Positions 51,657 to 59,882 of a stretch of DNA of 59,882 nt are shown in pieces. The position numbers were made by a program, and so were the translations under genes. This DNA comes from DASVRA01 sp036388855 (GTDB lineage: Bacteria; Pseudomonadota; Alphaproteobacteria; Caulobacterales; Caulobacteraceae), in NCBI GenBank assembly GCA_036388855.1, contig DASVRA010000037.1:1-59882 (forward strand), in the 5' to 3' direction. Under the pieces are notes generated by a model. The model ran no database searches, had not been told where the DNA came from, and saw nothing but the letters and a program-made list of their open reading frames with translations. Numbering within the stretch: the stretch's first letter is position 1; each line of letters begins with the position of its first letter.

Positions 51657-52523
51657 TTAGACGCCCGCCTGCGCCTGTTCCTTCGAGGACAAGTAACCCT
51701 CGGAGGGCAGTTGATCCCCGCAGATGGAGTCGATCAGCGCCAGCGCCTGCTCGTCCAGCCGGTCCTTCCAGTCCCCGGCCACGCCCTTGCGGAAGAAGGA
51801 GAGCCGCGCCTCCTCGCCCGGTTTGCGCCCGCTGAGCTTCTCAAACGAGGAGGCGTCCACCGCGTGGGCCACCACCGCCTCGTTGGCGGGGACGCCGAGG
51901 TGGGCGAACATCTCGGCGGCGAGCTCGCGCGGCCGCTCCAGCAGATCTTCATAGCGCAGGTGCAGCATCCGGCGCGGGTGCCTGGCCCGGAACTCCGCCG
52001 CCGCCTTCTGGCTGGCGCTCCACTGGGCAGCCGAGTTGCGCACCAGGTTCAGGTAGGCCTCCGAGCCGGGCGTGTCGGCGTCGGCCATGCCCACGCGCAG
52101 GCCGTGGTGCAGCAGGGAAACGGCCACATCGTAGGGGTGACGGATCACATTGATGAAGCGGGCGTCGGGGAACAGGGCCAGCAGACCGCCGAGGAACTGG
52201 GTGTAGCGGGGCGTCTTGTCGCCGACCGCCTTCACCCCCGCCCCCGCCCGTGCGTGCATCCGCTGGACGATCAGAGCGCGGGCGAAGCCGATCATCTCCG
52301 GGCGGGTTAGCGGCTGGTAGTAGGGTCTGCCCTCATAGACGCGCTCGGCCACCAGCTGCTGCTGCTTGGCGTAATCCTCCAGCGCCTTGACCAGGGGCTG
52401 GGCCAGCCGTTCGACGAAATGGCCTTCGCCCGAACAGACCACCTGCGGATGCGCGTCCAGCAGCCGCTGCACCCAGGTGGTGCCGGACTTTGGCGCGCCG
52501 GAGACGAAGAAGTATTGGACCAT
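51657..52523 (-). CDS. Sulfotransferase
   Basis: A 288-residue PAPS-dependent sulfotransferase: the 5'-phosphosulfate loop SGAPKSGTTWVQRLLDAHP (about residues 8-26) and the 3'-phosphate motif RHPYDVAVSLLHH are canonical. The start is ATG 52521-52523, 23 bp downstream of the tldD stop on the same strand. It is a fifth sulfotransferase, far from the main cluster. Acceptor unknown. Confidence 0.88.
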   Translation of the reverse strand: MVQYFFVSGAPKSGTTWVQRLLDAHPQVVCSGEGHFVERLAQPLVKALEDYAKQQQLVAERVYEGRPYYQPLTRPEMIGFARALIVQRMHARAGAGVKAVGDKTPRYTQFLGGLLALFPDARFINVIRHPYDVAVSLLHHGLRVGMADADTPGSEAYLNLVRNSAAQWSASQKAAAEFRARHPRRMLHLRYEDLLERPRELAAEMFAHLGVPANEAVVAHAVDASSFEKLSGRKPGEEARLSFFRKGVAGDWKDRLDEQALALIDSICGDQLPSEGYLSSKEQAQAGV

Positions 52524-52546
52524 GCGGCCTCGCGTGAAAGCGCGGC

Positions 52547-53977
52547 TTAGAGGCTGGTCCCGCCGACGGTCAAACCTTTGATCTTCAGGCTGGGTTGGCC
52601 GACGCCGACCGGCACGCCTTGCCCCGCCTTGCCGCAGACGCCGATGCCGGGGTCGAAGCCGAAGTCGTCGCCGATCATCTCCACTCGGGTCAGGGCCGAG
52701 GGGCCGTCGCCGATCAGGGTCGCGCCCTTGACCGGGGCGGTGACCTTGCCGTCCTCGATCAGGTAGGCCTCGGTGCACTGGAACACGAACTTGCCGTTGG
52801 TGATGTCCACCTGGCCGCCGCCGAAGTTGGCGCAGTAGAGGCCGCGCTGGGTCGAGGCGATCATCTCCTCGCGCGAGCTGTCGCCGCCCAGCATGCCGGT
52901 GTTGGTCATCCGCGGCATCGGCACGTGGGCGTAGGACTGGCGCCGCCCGTTGCCGGTAGGAGCAAGGCCCATCAGCCGCGCGCTCTGGCGGTCGTGCATA
53001 TAGCCGACCAGCACCCCGTCCTCGATCAGGATGGTGCGCGAAGTGGGCGTGCCCTCGTCATCGATGGTCAGCGAGCCGCGCCGGCCGGGAATGGAACCGT
53101 CGTCGAAGACGGTGACGCCGGGCGCCGCCACCCGCTGGCCGAGCTTTCCGGCGAAGGCGGAGGTGCCCTTGCGGTTGAAATCGCCCTCCAGCCCGTGGCC
53201 AACCGCCTCGTGCAGCAGCACGCCGTTCCAGCCCGGCCCCAGCACCACGTCCATCTCCCCGGCCGGGCAGGGCACGGAGTCGAGGTTGACCAGCGCCATC
53301 CGCAGCGCCTCCTCCACCTGGTCGCGCCACTTCTCAGGCTGGATCCAGGCGTGGAAGCCCGCGCGTCCGCCCGCGCCCGAGCCGCCGGTCTCGCGGCGGC
53401 CGTCGCGTTCGACGGTGACCTGCACGTTCAGCCGCACCAGCGGGCGCACGTCGCGCAGGAGGCGGCCGTCGGCGCGCAGGATCTCGATCTCGCGCCGCTC
53501 GCCGGCCAGGGAGGCTAGCACCTGAACCACGCGCGGGTCGCGGGCGCGGGCGTAGGCGTCGATCTCCTGCAGCAGGGCGACCTTGTCGGCGAAGTCGGGG
53601 GAGTCGAGCGGGTTGTCGTCGCCGTAGAGCCTGGCGTTGGTCTGCCGGGGCGGCTCGGCGGCCACGCCGGCGTAGCCGCGCTTGGCCAGGGAGGCGGAGT
53701 CGGCGGCGCGGCGGATGGCCGCCTCGGAGATTTCGCTGGAATGGGCGTAGCCGGCGGTCTCGCCCGCCACCACCCGCAGGCCGAAGCCTTCGGTGGAGTC
53801 GTAGGCGGCGGACTTCATCCGCCCGTCGTCGAACAGGAAGGACTCGCTCTCAGACCGCTCGATGAACAGCTCGCCGTCGTCGGCGCCCGAGAGCGCGTCG
53901 CCCAGCACCTCTCGCGCCCGCGCCGGATCGACGTCGGAGGCTTCCAGGATCGAGGCGGCGGGGGAGAAGGCGTTCAT
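52547..53977 (-). CDS. tldD: TldD, metalloprotease/peptide-processing protein
   Basis: A 476-residue subunit of the TldD/TldE (PmbA) protease, which processes microcin B17 and CcdA and other unfolded peptides. The zinc site HEAVGH lies at residues 256-261, and the C-terminal Cys in GVCGKAG near residue 453 is the third conserved ligand. The first half is the substrate-binding domain. The partner pmbA is not in the window, as is normal. Confidence 0.95.
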   Translation of the reverse strand: MNAFSPAASILEASDVDPARAREVLGDALSGADDGELFIERSESESFLFDDGRMKSAAYDSTEGFGLRVVAGETAGYAHSSEISEAAIRRAADSASLAKRGYAGVAAEPPRQTNARLYGDDNPLDSPDFADKVALLQEIDAYARARDPRVVQVLASLAGERREIEILRADGRLLRDVRPLVRLNVQVTVERDGRRETGGSGAGGRAGFHAWIQPEKWRDQVEEALRMALVNLDSVPCPAGEMDVVLGPGWNGVLLHEAVGHGLEGDFNRKGTSAFAGKLGQRVAAPGVTVFDDGSIPGRRGSLTIDDEGTPTSRTILIEDGVLVGYMHDRQSARLMGLAPTGNGRRQSYAHVPMPRMTNTGMLGGDSSREEMIASTQRGLYCANFGGGQVDITNGKFVFQCTEAYLIEDGKVTAPVKGATLIGDGPSALTRVEMIGDDFGFDPGIGVCGKAGQGVPVGVGQPSLKIKGLTVGGTSL

Positions 53978-54098
53978 GCGGGCACTCCGGACGAAGAGCA
54001 GACATAGGGCGGGGCGAGGGCCTTTGGAACCTGCCCCTAGGCCCAGAGCGCGCCATGGCCGCGACCGAAACGGCTCGACAGTGCAGAAAGGTTGCCGA

Positions 54099-54118
54099 AT
54101 TGTTCCACGTGGAACAAT
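54099..54118. promoter_or_regulatory. 20-bp palindrome close to the ParB site (parS)
   Basis: ATTGTTCCACGTGGAACAAT is a perfect 20-bp palindrome whose inner 16 bp match the parS consensus TGTTNCACGTGAAACA at all but one position. It lies between the recN stop and the tldD start, 5 bp from the recN stop. It could be a true parS site, or an isolated palindrome. Confidence 0.5.
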
Positions 54119-54123
54119 GGCGC

Positions 54124-55818
54124 TTAGGCCTCCATCAGCGCCCGCGCCGCCGCCCTGGCGGCGTCGGTGATCTCCGCGCCGGCGAGCATCCGCGCCACCT
54201 CCTCTTCCCGCGCCCGCCCATCCAGCACCTCCACCACGGTGCGAACGCGCTCGCCGTCGCCGGTCTTGCTCACCCGCCAGTGGGCGTCGGCGCGGGCGGC
54301 GATCTGGGGAGAGTGGGTGACGACCAGGACCTGCCCCTGCTCCGACAGGCGCTTGAGCCGCAGGCCCACCGCGTCGGCGACCGCGCCGCCCACGCCCTGG
54401 TCCACCTCGTCGAAGATCATCACCGGCGCCGCACCGCCGCGGCCCGCCAGCGCGGCCTTCAGCGCGAGCGCGAAGCGGGCCAGCTCGCCGCCCGAGGCGA
54501 TGGCGCCCAGGCCCCCGAAGGGCGCGCCGGGGTTGGTGGAGATCTCGAACTCCACCCGGTCGGCGCCGCTCGGGCCCGCCTGCGCCTCCGGCAAGGCGGC
54601 CACGGCTACGCGGAACCGCGCCTTGTCGAGCTTCAGCGGCGCCAGTTCGGCGGCGACCGCGCGTTCCAGTTGGGAGGCGGCTTCGCGCCGGGCGAGGGTC
54701 AACGTCCCCGCCGCTTGCAGGTAAGCGGCGCGGGCCGCGGCGGCCTCGGCTTCGGCGGCGCGGAGCGCGTCCTCGGCGGTCCCAACCAGGCGCAGAGCCT
54801 CGGCGATCCGGGCGCGCTCGGTGGGGAGGGCGTCCACCGCCACGCCGAGTTTACGGGCCGTCGCGCGCAGGGCGAACAGGCGCTCCTCGGCCTTCTCCAG
54901 CCGGTCGGGTTCGAAGTCAAAGGCGTGAGCGGCCGCGTTGATGGCGGCGGCGGCTTCAGTGGCCTCGACCAGCGCCCGGTCCACGGCCTCGGCGGCCTCG
55001 CCGATCAGGCGCGGCGCGCCATCGCCGCTGGCGCCGGCCTGCAAGGTCCGCTCGCGCGCCCGCTCCAGCGCCCGATGTGCCTGGGCCAGGCGAGAGGTGA
55101 GGCTGTCGCCGAACGCTTCGCGCGCCGCCTCGATGTCCGCGATCGCCTTTTCGGCGGCGCCGAGCAGGGCGCGGGTTTCGGCCAGCTCCGCCTCCTCGCC
55201 TTCGCGCGAGTCGAGGCGGTCGAGTTCGGCCAGCCGGTGGGTCAGCTCCTCGGCTTGGGCGGCTGCCTGGGCGGAGCGTTCGCGCAGGTGCGACGCGGCG
55301 TCCTCGGCCCCGCGCCAGGCGCGCCAGGCGGCGGCGCAGGTTTCCCGCTCGACCTCGAGGCCGCCGAAGGCGTCGAGCAGGGGGCGGTGGGTCTTGGCGT
55401 CGAGCAGGCCCACGGTTTCGTGCTGCCCGTGGACCTCGATCAACAAGGCGCCGAGTTCGCGCAGGACGCCGACGCTGGTGGCCTGGTCGTTGACGAAGGC
55501 TCTGCTGCGGCCGTCGGCCGAAAGCTGGCGGCGCAGCACCAGATCCTCGTCCGGCTCATGGGTGAGGCCGCGCTCGTCCAGGAGGGTGAAGGCCGGGTGG
55601 GCCAGGGGCATGGCGAAGGCGGCGGTCGCCAGCGCCTGGGGCCGGCCGGCACGCACCAGGGCGGCTTCGGCGCGCGCGCCGGTCGCCAAGCCCAGCGCGT
55701 CCAGGATGATCGACTTGCCGCCGCCGGTTTCGCCGGTCAGCACGGTAAGGCCGGCGCCCAGCGCCAGGTCGAGCTGGTCGATCAGCACGACGTCGCGGAT
55801 GCCCAAGCCGATCAGCAT
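54124..55818 (-). CDS. recN: RecN, DNA repair SMC-like ATPase
   Basis: A 564-residue protein for double-strand-break repair. Walker A is TGETGGGKSIILDAL near residue 32, and Walker B with the signature region is VMIFDEVDQGVGG near residue 470; the intervening long helices form the coiled coil. No GTTC-N7-GTTC LexA box was seen just upstream, where bamD lies 31 bp away. Confidence 0.95.
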   Translation of the reverse strand: MLIGLGIRDVVLIDQLDLALGAGLTVLTGETGGGKSIILDALGLATGARAEAALVRAGRPQALATAAFAMPLAHPAFTLLDERGLTHEPDEDLVLRRQLSADGRSRAFVNDQATSVGVLRELGALLIEVHGQHETVGLLDAKTHRPLLDAFGGLEVERETCAAAWRAWRGAEDAASHLRERSAQAAAQAEELTHRLAELDRLDSREGEEAELAETRALLGAAEKAIADIEAAREAFGDSLTSRLAQAHRALERARERTLQAGASGDGAPRLIGEAAEAVDRALVEATEAAAAINAAAHAFDFEPDRLEKAEERLFALRATARKLGVAVDALPTERARIAEALRLVGTAEDALRAAEAEAAAARAAYLQAAGTLTLARREAASQLERAVAAELAPLKLDKARFRVAVAALPEAQAGPSGADRVEFEISTNPGAPFGGLGAIASGGELARFALALKAALAGRGGAAPVMIFDEVDQGVGGAVADAVGLRLKRLSEQGQVLVVTHSPQIAARADAHWRVSKTGDGERVRTVVEVLDGRAREEEVARMLAGAEITDAARAAARALMEA

Positions 55819-55849
55819 CGGGCTACGATGGCGGCGAATCCAGCCGGGC

Positions 55850-56689
55850 TCAACCGATGCGCAGGCGGTCCAGTATGCCCTTGCGCTGGCCCTCGGGCAC
55901 GACGGCGGGGCGCAGGCCGCGGCTGGTCATCAGTTTGTAGGCCCCATTGTACCAGGCGCCGCCCGGGTAGTTGGCGCCCAGAACCGCGGCGTTGCGCTTG
56001 GCCTCGTCGAACAGGCCCAGCGTGATCGAGGCCTCGACCATGCGGTAGAGCGCCTCCTGCACGTGGCTGGTGGTCTGGTAGCGGTCGATCACCGCCTTGA
56101 ACCGGCCCATGGCGGCGATCGGCTGGCCGTTGCGCAGGTAGTAGCGGCCGATGGTCATCTCCTTGCCGGCCAGCTGGTCGTTGACGGTGTCGATCTTCAG
56201 CCGCGCGTCGGCGGCGTAGTCGGTGTTGGGGTAGCGCTGCACCACTTCGCGGTAGGCGATCAGCGCCTGGTTGGTCGCCGACTGGTCGCGGCCCACGTCG
56301 ACGATCTGCTCCCAGTAGCACTGGGCGCGCAGGTAATAGGCGTAGGGGGTGGAGGGGTTGCCCGGGTAGAGCTGGATGAAGCGGTCGGCCGCCGCGATGG
56401 CCTCGGCGTAGTTGCTGGCTTGGTAGTTGGCGTAGGCGGTCATCAGGATCGCGCGGCGCGACCACTCCGAATAGGGGTGCTGGCGCTCGACCTCGCGGAA
56501 GTAGATCACGGCCTGCTCCCACTGGCGGCGATCCAGGCGGCTGGCGCCTTCCTGGTAGAGGGCCTCGACCGGGCGCTCGACGTAGGCGAGCTCGGGCTTC
56601 TTGGGGCGGATGTATTGGCAGCCGCCGAGGATCACGGACCCTCCCAGGACCGCGGCCAGCGCCGCGCGGCTCCAGACTTCAGACTTCAC
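55850..56689 (-). CDS. bamD: BamD (ComL), outer-membrane assembly lipoprotein
   Basis: A 279-residue lipoprotein of the BAM complex that inserts outer-membrane proteins. The signal peptide ends in the lipobox LGGC (Cys24), followed by five TPR-type repeats (for example QWEQAVIYFREVERQHPYSEW and NYAEAIAAADRFIQLYPGN). The order lpxC, bamD, recN matches the order in Caulobacter and relatives. Confidence 0.95.
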   Translation of the reverse strand: MKSEVWSRAALAAVLGGSVILGGCQYIRPKKPELAYVERPVEALYQEGASRLDRRQWEQAVIYFREVERQHPYSEWSRRAILMTAYANYQASNYAEAIAAADRFIQLYPGNPSTPYAYYLRAQCYWEQIVDVGRDQSATNQALIAYREVVQRYPNTDYAADARLKIDTVNDQLAGKEMTIGRYYLRNGQPIAAMGRFKAVIDRYQTTSHVQEALYRMVEASITLGLFDEAKRNAAVLGANYPGGAWYNGAYKLMTSRGLRPAVVPEGQRKGILDRLRIG

Positions 56690-56801
56690 GGATCATCACC
56701 TCGGACTTCGCCCCCCGGCGAACCGGCGCCTGTCGAGCGGCCCTTCTACACCAGGGGGAGCGGCGGACGAAAGGCGCCATCGGGGCGGCGAAGCGGCGCG
56801 G

Positions 56802-57713
56802 TCAGACCGCCTGCGCCAACTCCGGCTCGAAGGTGGTGAGGCGCCAGGCTTGCGGACGCTCCATCAGGGCGCGCAGCAGGGCGTTGTTGAGGCCGTGGCC
56901 GGCGCGCAGGCCCTCGAAGCGGGCCAGCAGCGGACGGCCCAGCACGTAGAGGTCGCCGACGGCGTCGAGCGCCTTGTGACGGACGAACTCGTCGGGGCGG
57001 CGCAGGCCCTCGGGGTTGAGCACGGCCTCGCCGTCGATGACCACGGCGTTGTCGAGCGAGCCGCCGCGGGCCAGGCCGATGCGGCGCAGGTGCTCGACCT
57101 CATGGAGGAAGCCGAAGGTGCGGCTGTCGGCGAGTTCGGCGCGGAAGCTGTCCTCGTCGACGGGTAGGTCGATGGATTGATGCCCGATGGCGGGGGTGGG
57201 GAAGTCGATTGCGAAGGCGACCTCGAACCGGTCGCAGGGGAGCAGCGCGGCGCGCTTGTCGCCTTCCGTGACCTCGACCGGAGCCAGCACTTCGATGAAG
57301 GCGCGGGGGGCCTCCTGACGGCGGCGGCCGGCGCGGTCGAGCAAGCGCACGAAGGGCTCGGCCGAGCCGTCGGTGATCGGGACCTCCGGGCCGTCGAGTT
57401 CGACCGTGGCGTTGTCGATCTCCAAGGCGCAGAGGGCGGCCATCAGGTGTTCGACGGTGGAAACGGCGGCGCCGGCTTCGTTGCCGAGCACGGTGCCGAG
57501 CTGGGTTCCGACCACGGCCTCCGGGGAGACGGGGATGCGGTTGTCACCAGGGAGGTCGGTGCGGACGAAGACGATGCCGCTGCCCGCGGGAGCCGGACGG
57601 ATGGCCGCGCGCACGTGGCCGCCCGTGTGCAGACCGACGCCGGCCAGGATGGCCGGGCCGGCAAGCGTGTGCTGGGGGGCGGGGGATGCGGGCAAAGCAG
57701 GGGCCTCCGTCAC
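56802..57713 (-). CDS. lpxC: LpxC, UDP-3-O-acyl-GlcNAc deacetylase
   Basis: A 303-residue zinc amidase that commits to lipid A synthesis. The zinc ligands are visible in STVEHLMAALCAL and in HKALDAVGDL (HKxxD), and the GLxTG opening in VGLHTGG is present. Located between ftsZ and bamD, all on the same strand. Confidence 0.97.
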   Translation of the reverse strand: MTEAPALPASPAPQHTLAGPAILAGVGLHTGGHVRAAIRPAPAGSGIVFVRTDLPGDNRIPVSPEAVVGTQLGTVLGNEAGAAVSTVEHLMAALCALEIDNATVELDGPEVPITDGSAEPFVRLLDRAGRRRQEAPRAFIEVLAPVEVTEGDKRAALLPCDRFEVAFAIDFPTPAIGHQSIDLPVDEDSFRAELADSRTFGFLHEVEHLRRIGLARGGSLDNAVVIDGEAVLNPEGLRRPDEFVRHKALDAVGDLYVLGRPLLARFEGLRAGHGLNNALLRALMERPQAWRLTTFEPELAQAV

Positions 57714-57812
57714 GGCGCAGGACGCCGAGCTTCAGCGGTCCCAATTAGGGCGATCCGGCCCCGGCCGCAAAACAAGCTCGGTTTCCGAGTGTTTCGCCGC
57801 CGCTGGGCCGTC

Positions 57813-59432
57813 TCAGTTGGCCAGGCGCCGCAGGAAGGAAGGGATCTCCAGGTCGTCCTCGTCGTCGGCGGCCATCGGATCGGGCTCGGGCGCCGGGGCG
57901 GGCTTGGCCGCGGCCGGGGAGCGGAACTGCGAGGGCGCCTGGGCCGGACGGGAGGGCTCCTGGCGGGGGCGGGCGCCGAACAGGCTGAGGAAGCGGCCGC
58001 GCTGGGGCTCGTTCAGCTTGGCGGACACCAGGGGGGCGTCGAAGTCTTCGCCTTCCTGCTCGTCCTCGACCATGGGATCGACGATGCGGGCGACCGGCCT
58101 GGCGGGCTCGACCTTCACCGGAGCGGGCGCGGCGGTGGCGGCGACCTTGGTGGCGGAGTCGGCGGCGGGCTTGTCCTGGACGCGGCCGGTCAGCGGGGCG
58201 TCCAGCAGGTCGGGTTCCGGCTTGGCGGGTTCGGGCGCCTTGGGCGTGAACAGGCTGACCGGTTCGGCCTTGGCCTCGGCGGCGAGCGGCTCCGGCCTGG
58301 TCTCGACCTTGGGCTCGGCGGCGAATTCGACCTTGGCCATGACCGGCGCGGGCGCGGCCACGGGCGGGGCGATCGGAGCGGCGACGGGCGCGGCGGCCCT
58401 GATCTCCACCGGCCTGGCGGCGGGGGGAGCGGCCCGGATGGTCTTGGGCTCGATGGCGCTCATCGAGGCGCCGTCCATGCCGGTGGCGACCACAGAGACG
58501 CGGATCTTACCTTCCAGATTGTCGTCGAAGGCGGCGCCGAAGATGGTGTTGGCGTCCGGATCGACCTCGGCCGAGATGGCGTTGCAGGCCTCGTCGACCT
58601 CGAGCAGGGTCATGTCGCGGCCGCCGGTGACGTTGACCAGCACCGCCTTGGCGCCCTTCAGCGACACCTCGTCGAGCAGCGGGTTCTGGATGGCGTTCTG
58701 GGCGGCCGCCAGGGCCCGGTCCTCGCCGCTCGCCTCGCCGGTGCCCATCATCGCCTTGCCCATCTCGGTCATCACCGTGCGCACGTCGGCGAAGTCGAGG
58801 TTGATCAGGCCCGGCTGCACCATCAGGTCGGTGATCGAACGCACGCCCGAATGCAGCACCTGGTCGGCCATGGAGAAGGCATCGGCGAAGGTGGTCTTCT
58901 CGTTGGCGACGCGGAACAGGTTCTGGTTGGGGATGACGATCAGGGTGTCGACGTAGCGCTGCAGCTCGCTGATCCCGGCGTCGGCCAGGCGCATGCGGTG
59001 GCGGCCCTCGAAGTGGAACGGCTTGGTCACGACGCCGACGGTGAGGATGCCGCGCTCGCGGGCGCACTTGGCGATCACTGGGGCGGCGCCGGTGCCGGTG
59101 CCCCCGCCCATGCCGGCGGTGATGAACACCATGTGGATGCCGTCGAGGTGCTCGCTGATCTCGGAGGTGGACTCCTCGGCGGCCGACATGCCGACCTCGG
59201 GGTGCGCGCCGGCGCCCAGGCCCTGGGTGACGGTCATGCCGAGTTGAATGCGCTTTTCGGTCTTGGCGAACTGCAGCTGCTGGGCGTCGGTGTTGGCGGT
59301 GACGAACTCGACCCCCTCCAGCCCCGCCTCGATCATGTTGTTGACGGCGTTGCCGCCGGCGCCGCCGACGCCGAACACGACGATGCGCGGCTTCAGCTCA
59401 GTGGCCCGCGGCGCGGAAAAAGAAATGGCCAT
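57813..59432 (-). CDS. ftsZ: FtsZ, tubulin-like division GTPase
   Basis: A 539-residue GTPase that forms the division ring. GTP-binding motifs VGGAGGNAVNNMI and GGGTGTGAAPVI are present, followed by the T7 loop; after residue about 320 comes a long disordered Ala/Pro/Glu linker, as in Caulobacter, and the C-terminal conserved peptide EIPSFLRRLAN that binds FtsA. Its promoter region at 59433-59622 has a CtrA box. The large subunit of GdhZ at the other end is a known FtsZ regulator in Caulobacter. Confidence 0.98.
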   Translation of the reverse strand: MAISFSAPRATELKPRIVVFGVGGAGGNAVNNMIEAGLEGVEFVTANTDAQQLQFAKTEKRIQLGMTVTQGLGAGAHPEVGMSAAEESTSEISEHLDGIHMVFITAGMGGGTGTGAAPVIAKCARERGILTVGVVTKPFHFEGRHRMRLADAGISELQRYVDTLIVIPNQNLFRVANEKTTFADAFSMADQVLHSGVRSITDLMVQPGLINLDFADVRTVMTEMGKAMMGTGEASGEDRALAAAQNAIQNPLLDEVSLKGAKAVLVNVTGGRDMTLLEVDEACNAISAEVDPDANTIFGAAFDDNLEGKIRVSVVATGMDGASMSAIEPKTIRAAPPAARPVEIRAAAPVAAPIAPPVAAPAPVMAKVEFAAEPKVETRPEPLAAEAKAEPVSLFTPKAPEPAKPEPDLLDAPLTGRVQDKPAADSATKVAATAAPAPVKVEPARPVARIVDPMVEDEQEGEDFDAPLVSAKLNEPQRGRFLSLFGARPRQEPSRPAQAPSQFRSPAAAKPAPAPEPDPMAADDEDDLEIPSFLRRLAN

Positions 59433-59522
59433 TGGGGTTACCGTCTCCCTCGCCTCAAAGGACCACGGCGACCCGCCCGCCGAGCGTCCTTCTAACGATG
59501 GTTAATGAGGCGCGCATGGGTC

Positions 59523-59537
59523 TTAAGAGGCGGTTAA
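59523..59537 (-). promoter_or_regulatory. CtrA-type box upstream of ftsZ
   Basis: TTAA-GAGGCGG-TTAA, a perfect TTAA-N7-TTAA match to the CtrA consensus, 90 bp upstream of the ftsZ start; another TTAA half site lies at 59502-59505. CtrA represses ftsZ in Caulobacter in swarmer cells. Confidence 0.7.
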
Positions 59538-59622
59538 GGCTGTAGGGTGAGTCGCGCTTTCCGCGGGCGCTTGAGCCAACTTTTTCAAGGCCATGGCCAA
59601 GCTTGGAACGCCGCCCCGCGCG

Positions 59623-59882
59623 TTACCGCCCGCCATAGCGGCCGACCGGGACCCAGGCGCGGCCGTGCCAGGGCTCCTCGGGCGGCGGGGGAGGGGCGGT
59701 TTGGGCGTGCACTTCGTGCACTTTGCCACTGGCTCCCCCTGCAAGCGGGGGAGGCCCGGTTTCAGACAGGGCGCGGGATGGAACGGCGCTTTCCGCGTCG
59801 TCTTCGCCCGCGGATTCGGAGTGCACTTCGTGCACTTTCGGATCTTCGGACGCGTCCAGCTCGTCCAGCGCCCCGTCCAATT
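59623..59882 (-). CDS. Partial gene with VHEVH repeats, C-terminus only
   Basis: A minus-strand frame open to the right edge, ending at TAA 59623-59625, so only the last about 85 residues are seen. They are acidic, Ser/Pro/Gly-rich and low in structure, with two copies of the short motif KVHEVH 38 residues apart, and end EEPWHGRAWVPVGRYGG. It is not the FtsA C-terminus expected next to ftsZ. Unknown function. Confidence 0.5.
   Translation of the reverse strand, partial: LDGALDELDASEDPKVHEVHSESAGEDDAESAVPSRALSETGPPPLAGGASGKVHEVHAQTAPPPPPEEPWHGRAWVPVGRYGGR
59707..59838. repeat. Two copies of an 18-bp GTGCACTTCGTGCACTTT repeat
   Basis: Identical 18-bp copies at 59707-59724 and 59821-59838, 114 bp apart; each contains the palindrome GTGCAC twice. 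On the minus strand they encode KVHEVH inside the partial gene, in frame with one another. Confidence 0.85.

Noticed and set aside
54055..56025. Long + strand frame (656 codons) opposite recN and bamD
   Set aside because: Antisense shadow with Gly/Arg/Gln-rich composition and no motif; recN is certain on the other strand.
57177..59495. Very long + strand frame (772 codons) opposite ftsZ and lpxC
   Set aside because: Gly/His/Asp-rich antisense shadow caused by high GC; the minus strand codes for FtsZ and LpxC with all motifs.

Overview
The window is GC-rich and almost fully coding. It reads as chromosome of an alphaproteobacterium, most likely Caulobacterales (Caulobacter/Phenylobacterium-like). 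The reasons are a large NAD-glutamate dehydrogenase of the GdhZ type, a class I lysyl-tRNA synthetase, a perfect CtrA-type box (TTAA-N7-TTAA) in front of ftsZ, HrcA/CIRCE control of groESL, and four perfect EcfG-type stress promoters (GGAAC-N16-CGTT). No phage, IS element or CRISPR array was seen.

Layout. 1-9.5 kb: end of the glutamate dehydrogenase, ubiE-ubiB, a fused isoaspartyl methyltransferase/erythromycin-esterase-like protein, and an M3 peptidase. 9.8-19.6 kb: an accessory surface-type locus with four sulfotransferase-like genes, a GSCFA protein, an SGNH-like protein, two small proteins (one carrying an Ala-Tyr repeat encoded by ten TAGGCG units) and a 1058-residue glycosyltransferase with an N-terminal galectin-like domain. 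19.7-23.2 kb: tRNA-Ser(CGA), an M13 peptidase, trmD-rplS. 23.2-29.6 kb: three related RTX-type proteins (one frameshifted) around groES-groEL and a LigB-type dioxygenase. 29.8-36.9 kb: GNAT, MBL-fold hydrolase, a 33-residue peptide gene, maiA, and an ABC exporter whose permease is fused to an M1 peptidase. 37-42.8 kb: HWE histidine kinase/receiver, small envelope proteins, lipid kinase, phosphoesterase, S24 regulator. 42.8-49.3 kb: class I LysRS, a second 37-residue peptide gene, two thioesterases, DNA exonuclease, DUF427, POT transporter. 49.4-59.9 kb: TonB receptor, a fifth sulfotransferase, tldD, recN, bamD, lpxC, ftsZ and a partial gene.

Three signals stand out. (1) Two far-apart micropeptide genes (31425-31526 and 44560-44673) are paralogous and share a 28-bp palindrome (TTAARTCT-N12-AGACTTAA), a transcript-leader element at identical spacing, and a downstream hairpin; this looks like a small undescribed regulon. 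(2) Four EcfG promoters sit 20-43 bp before genes in this window, two of them beside an HWE kinase. (3) The sulfotransferase locus combines an (Ala-Tyr)n peptide gene, GSCFA/SGNH proteins and a galectin-domain glycosyltransferase, which suggests an uncharacterised surface-modification system. All functional links are inferred from sequence and context.
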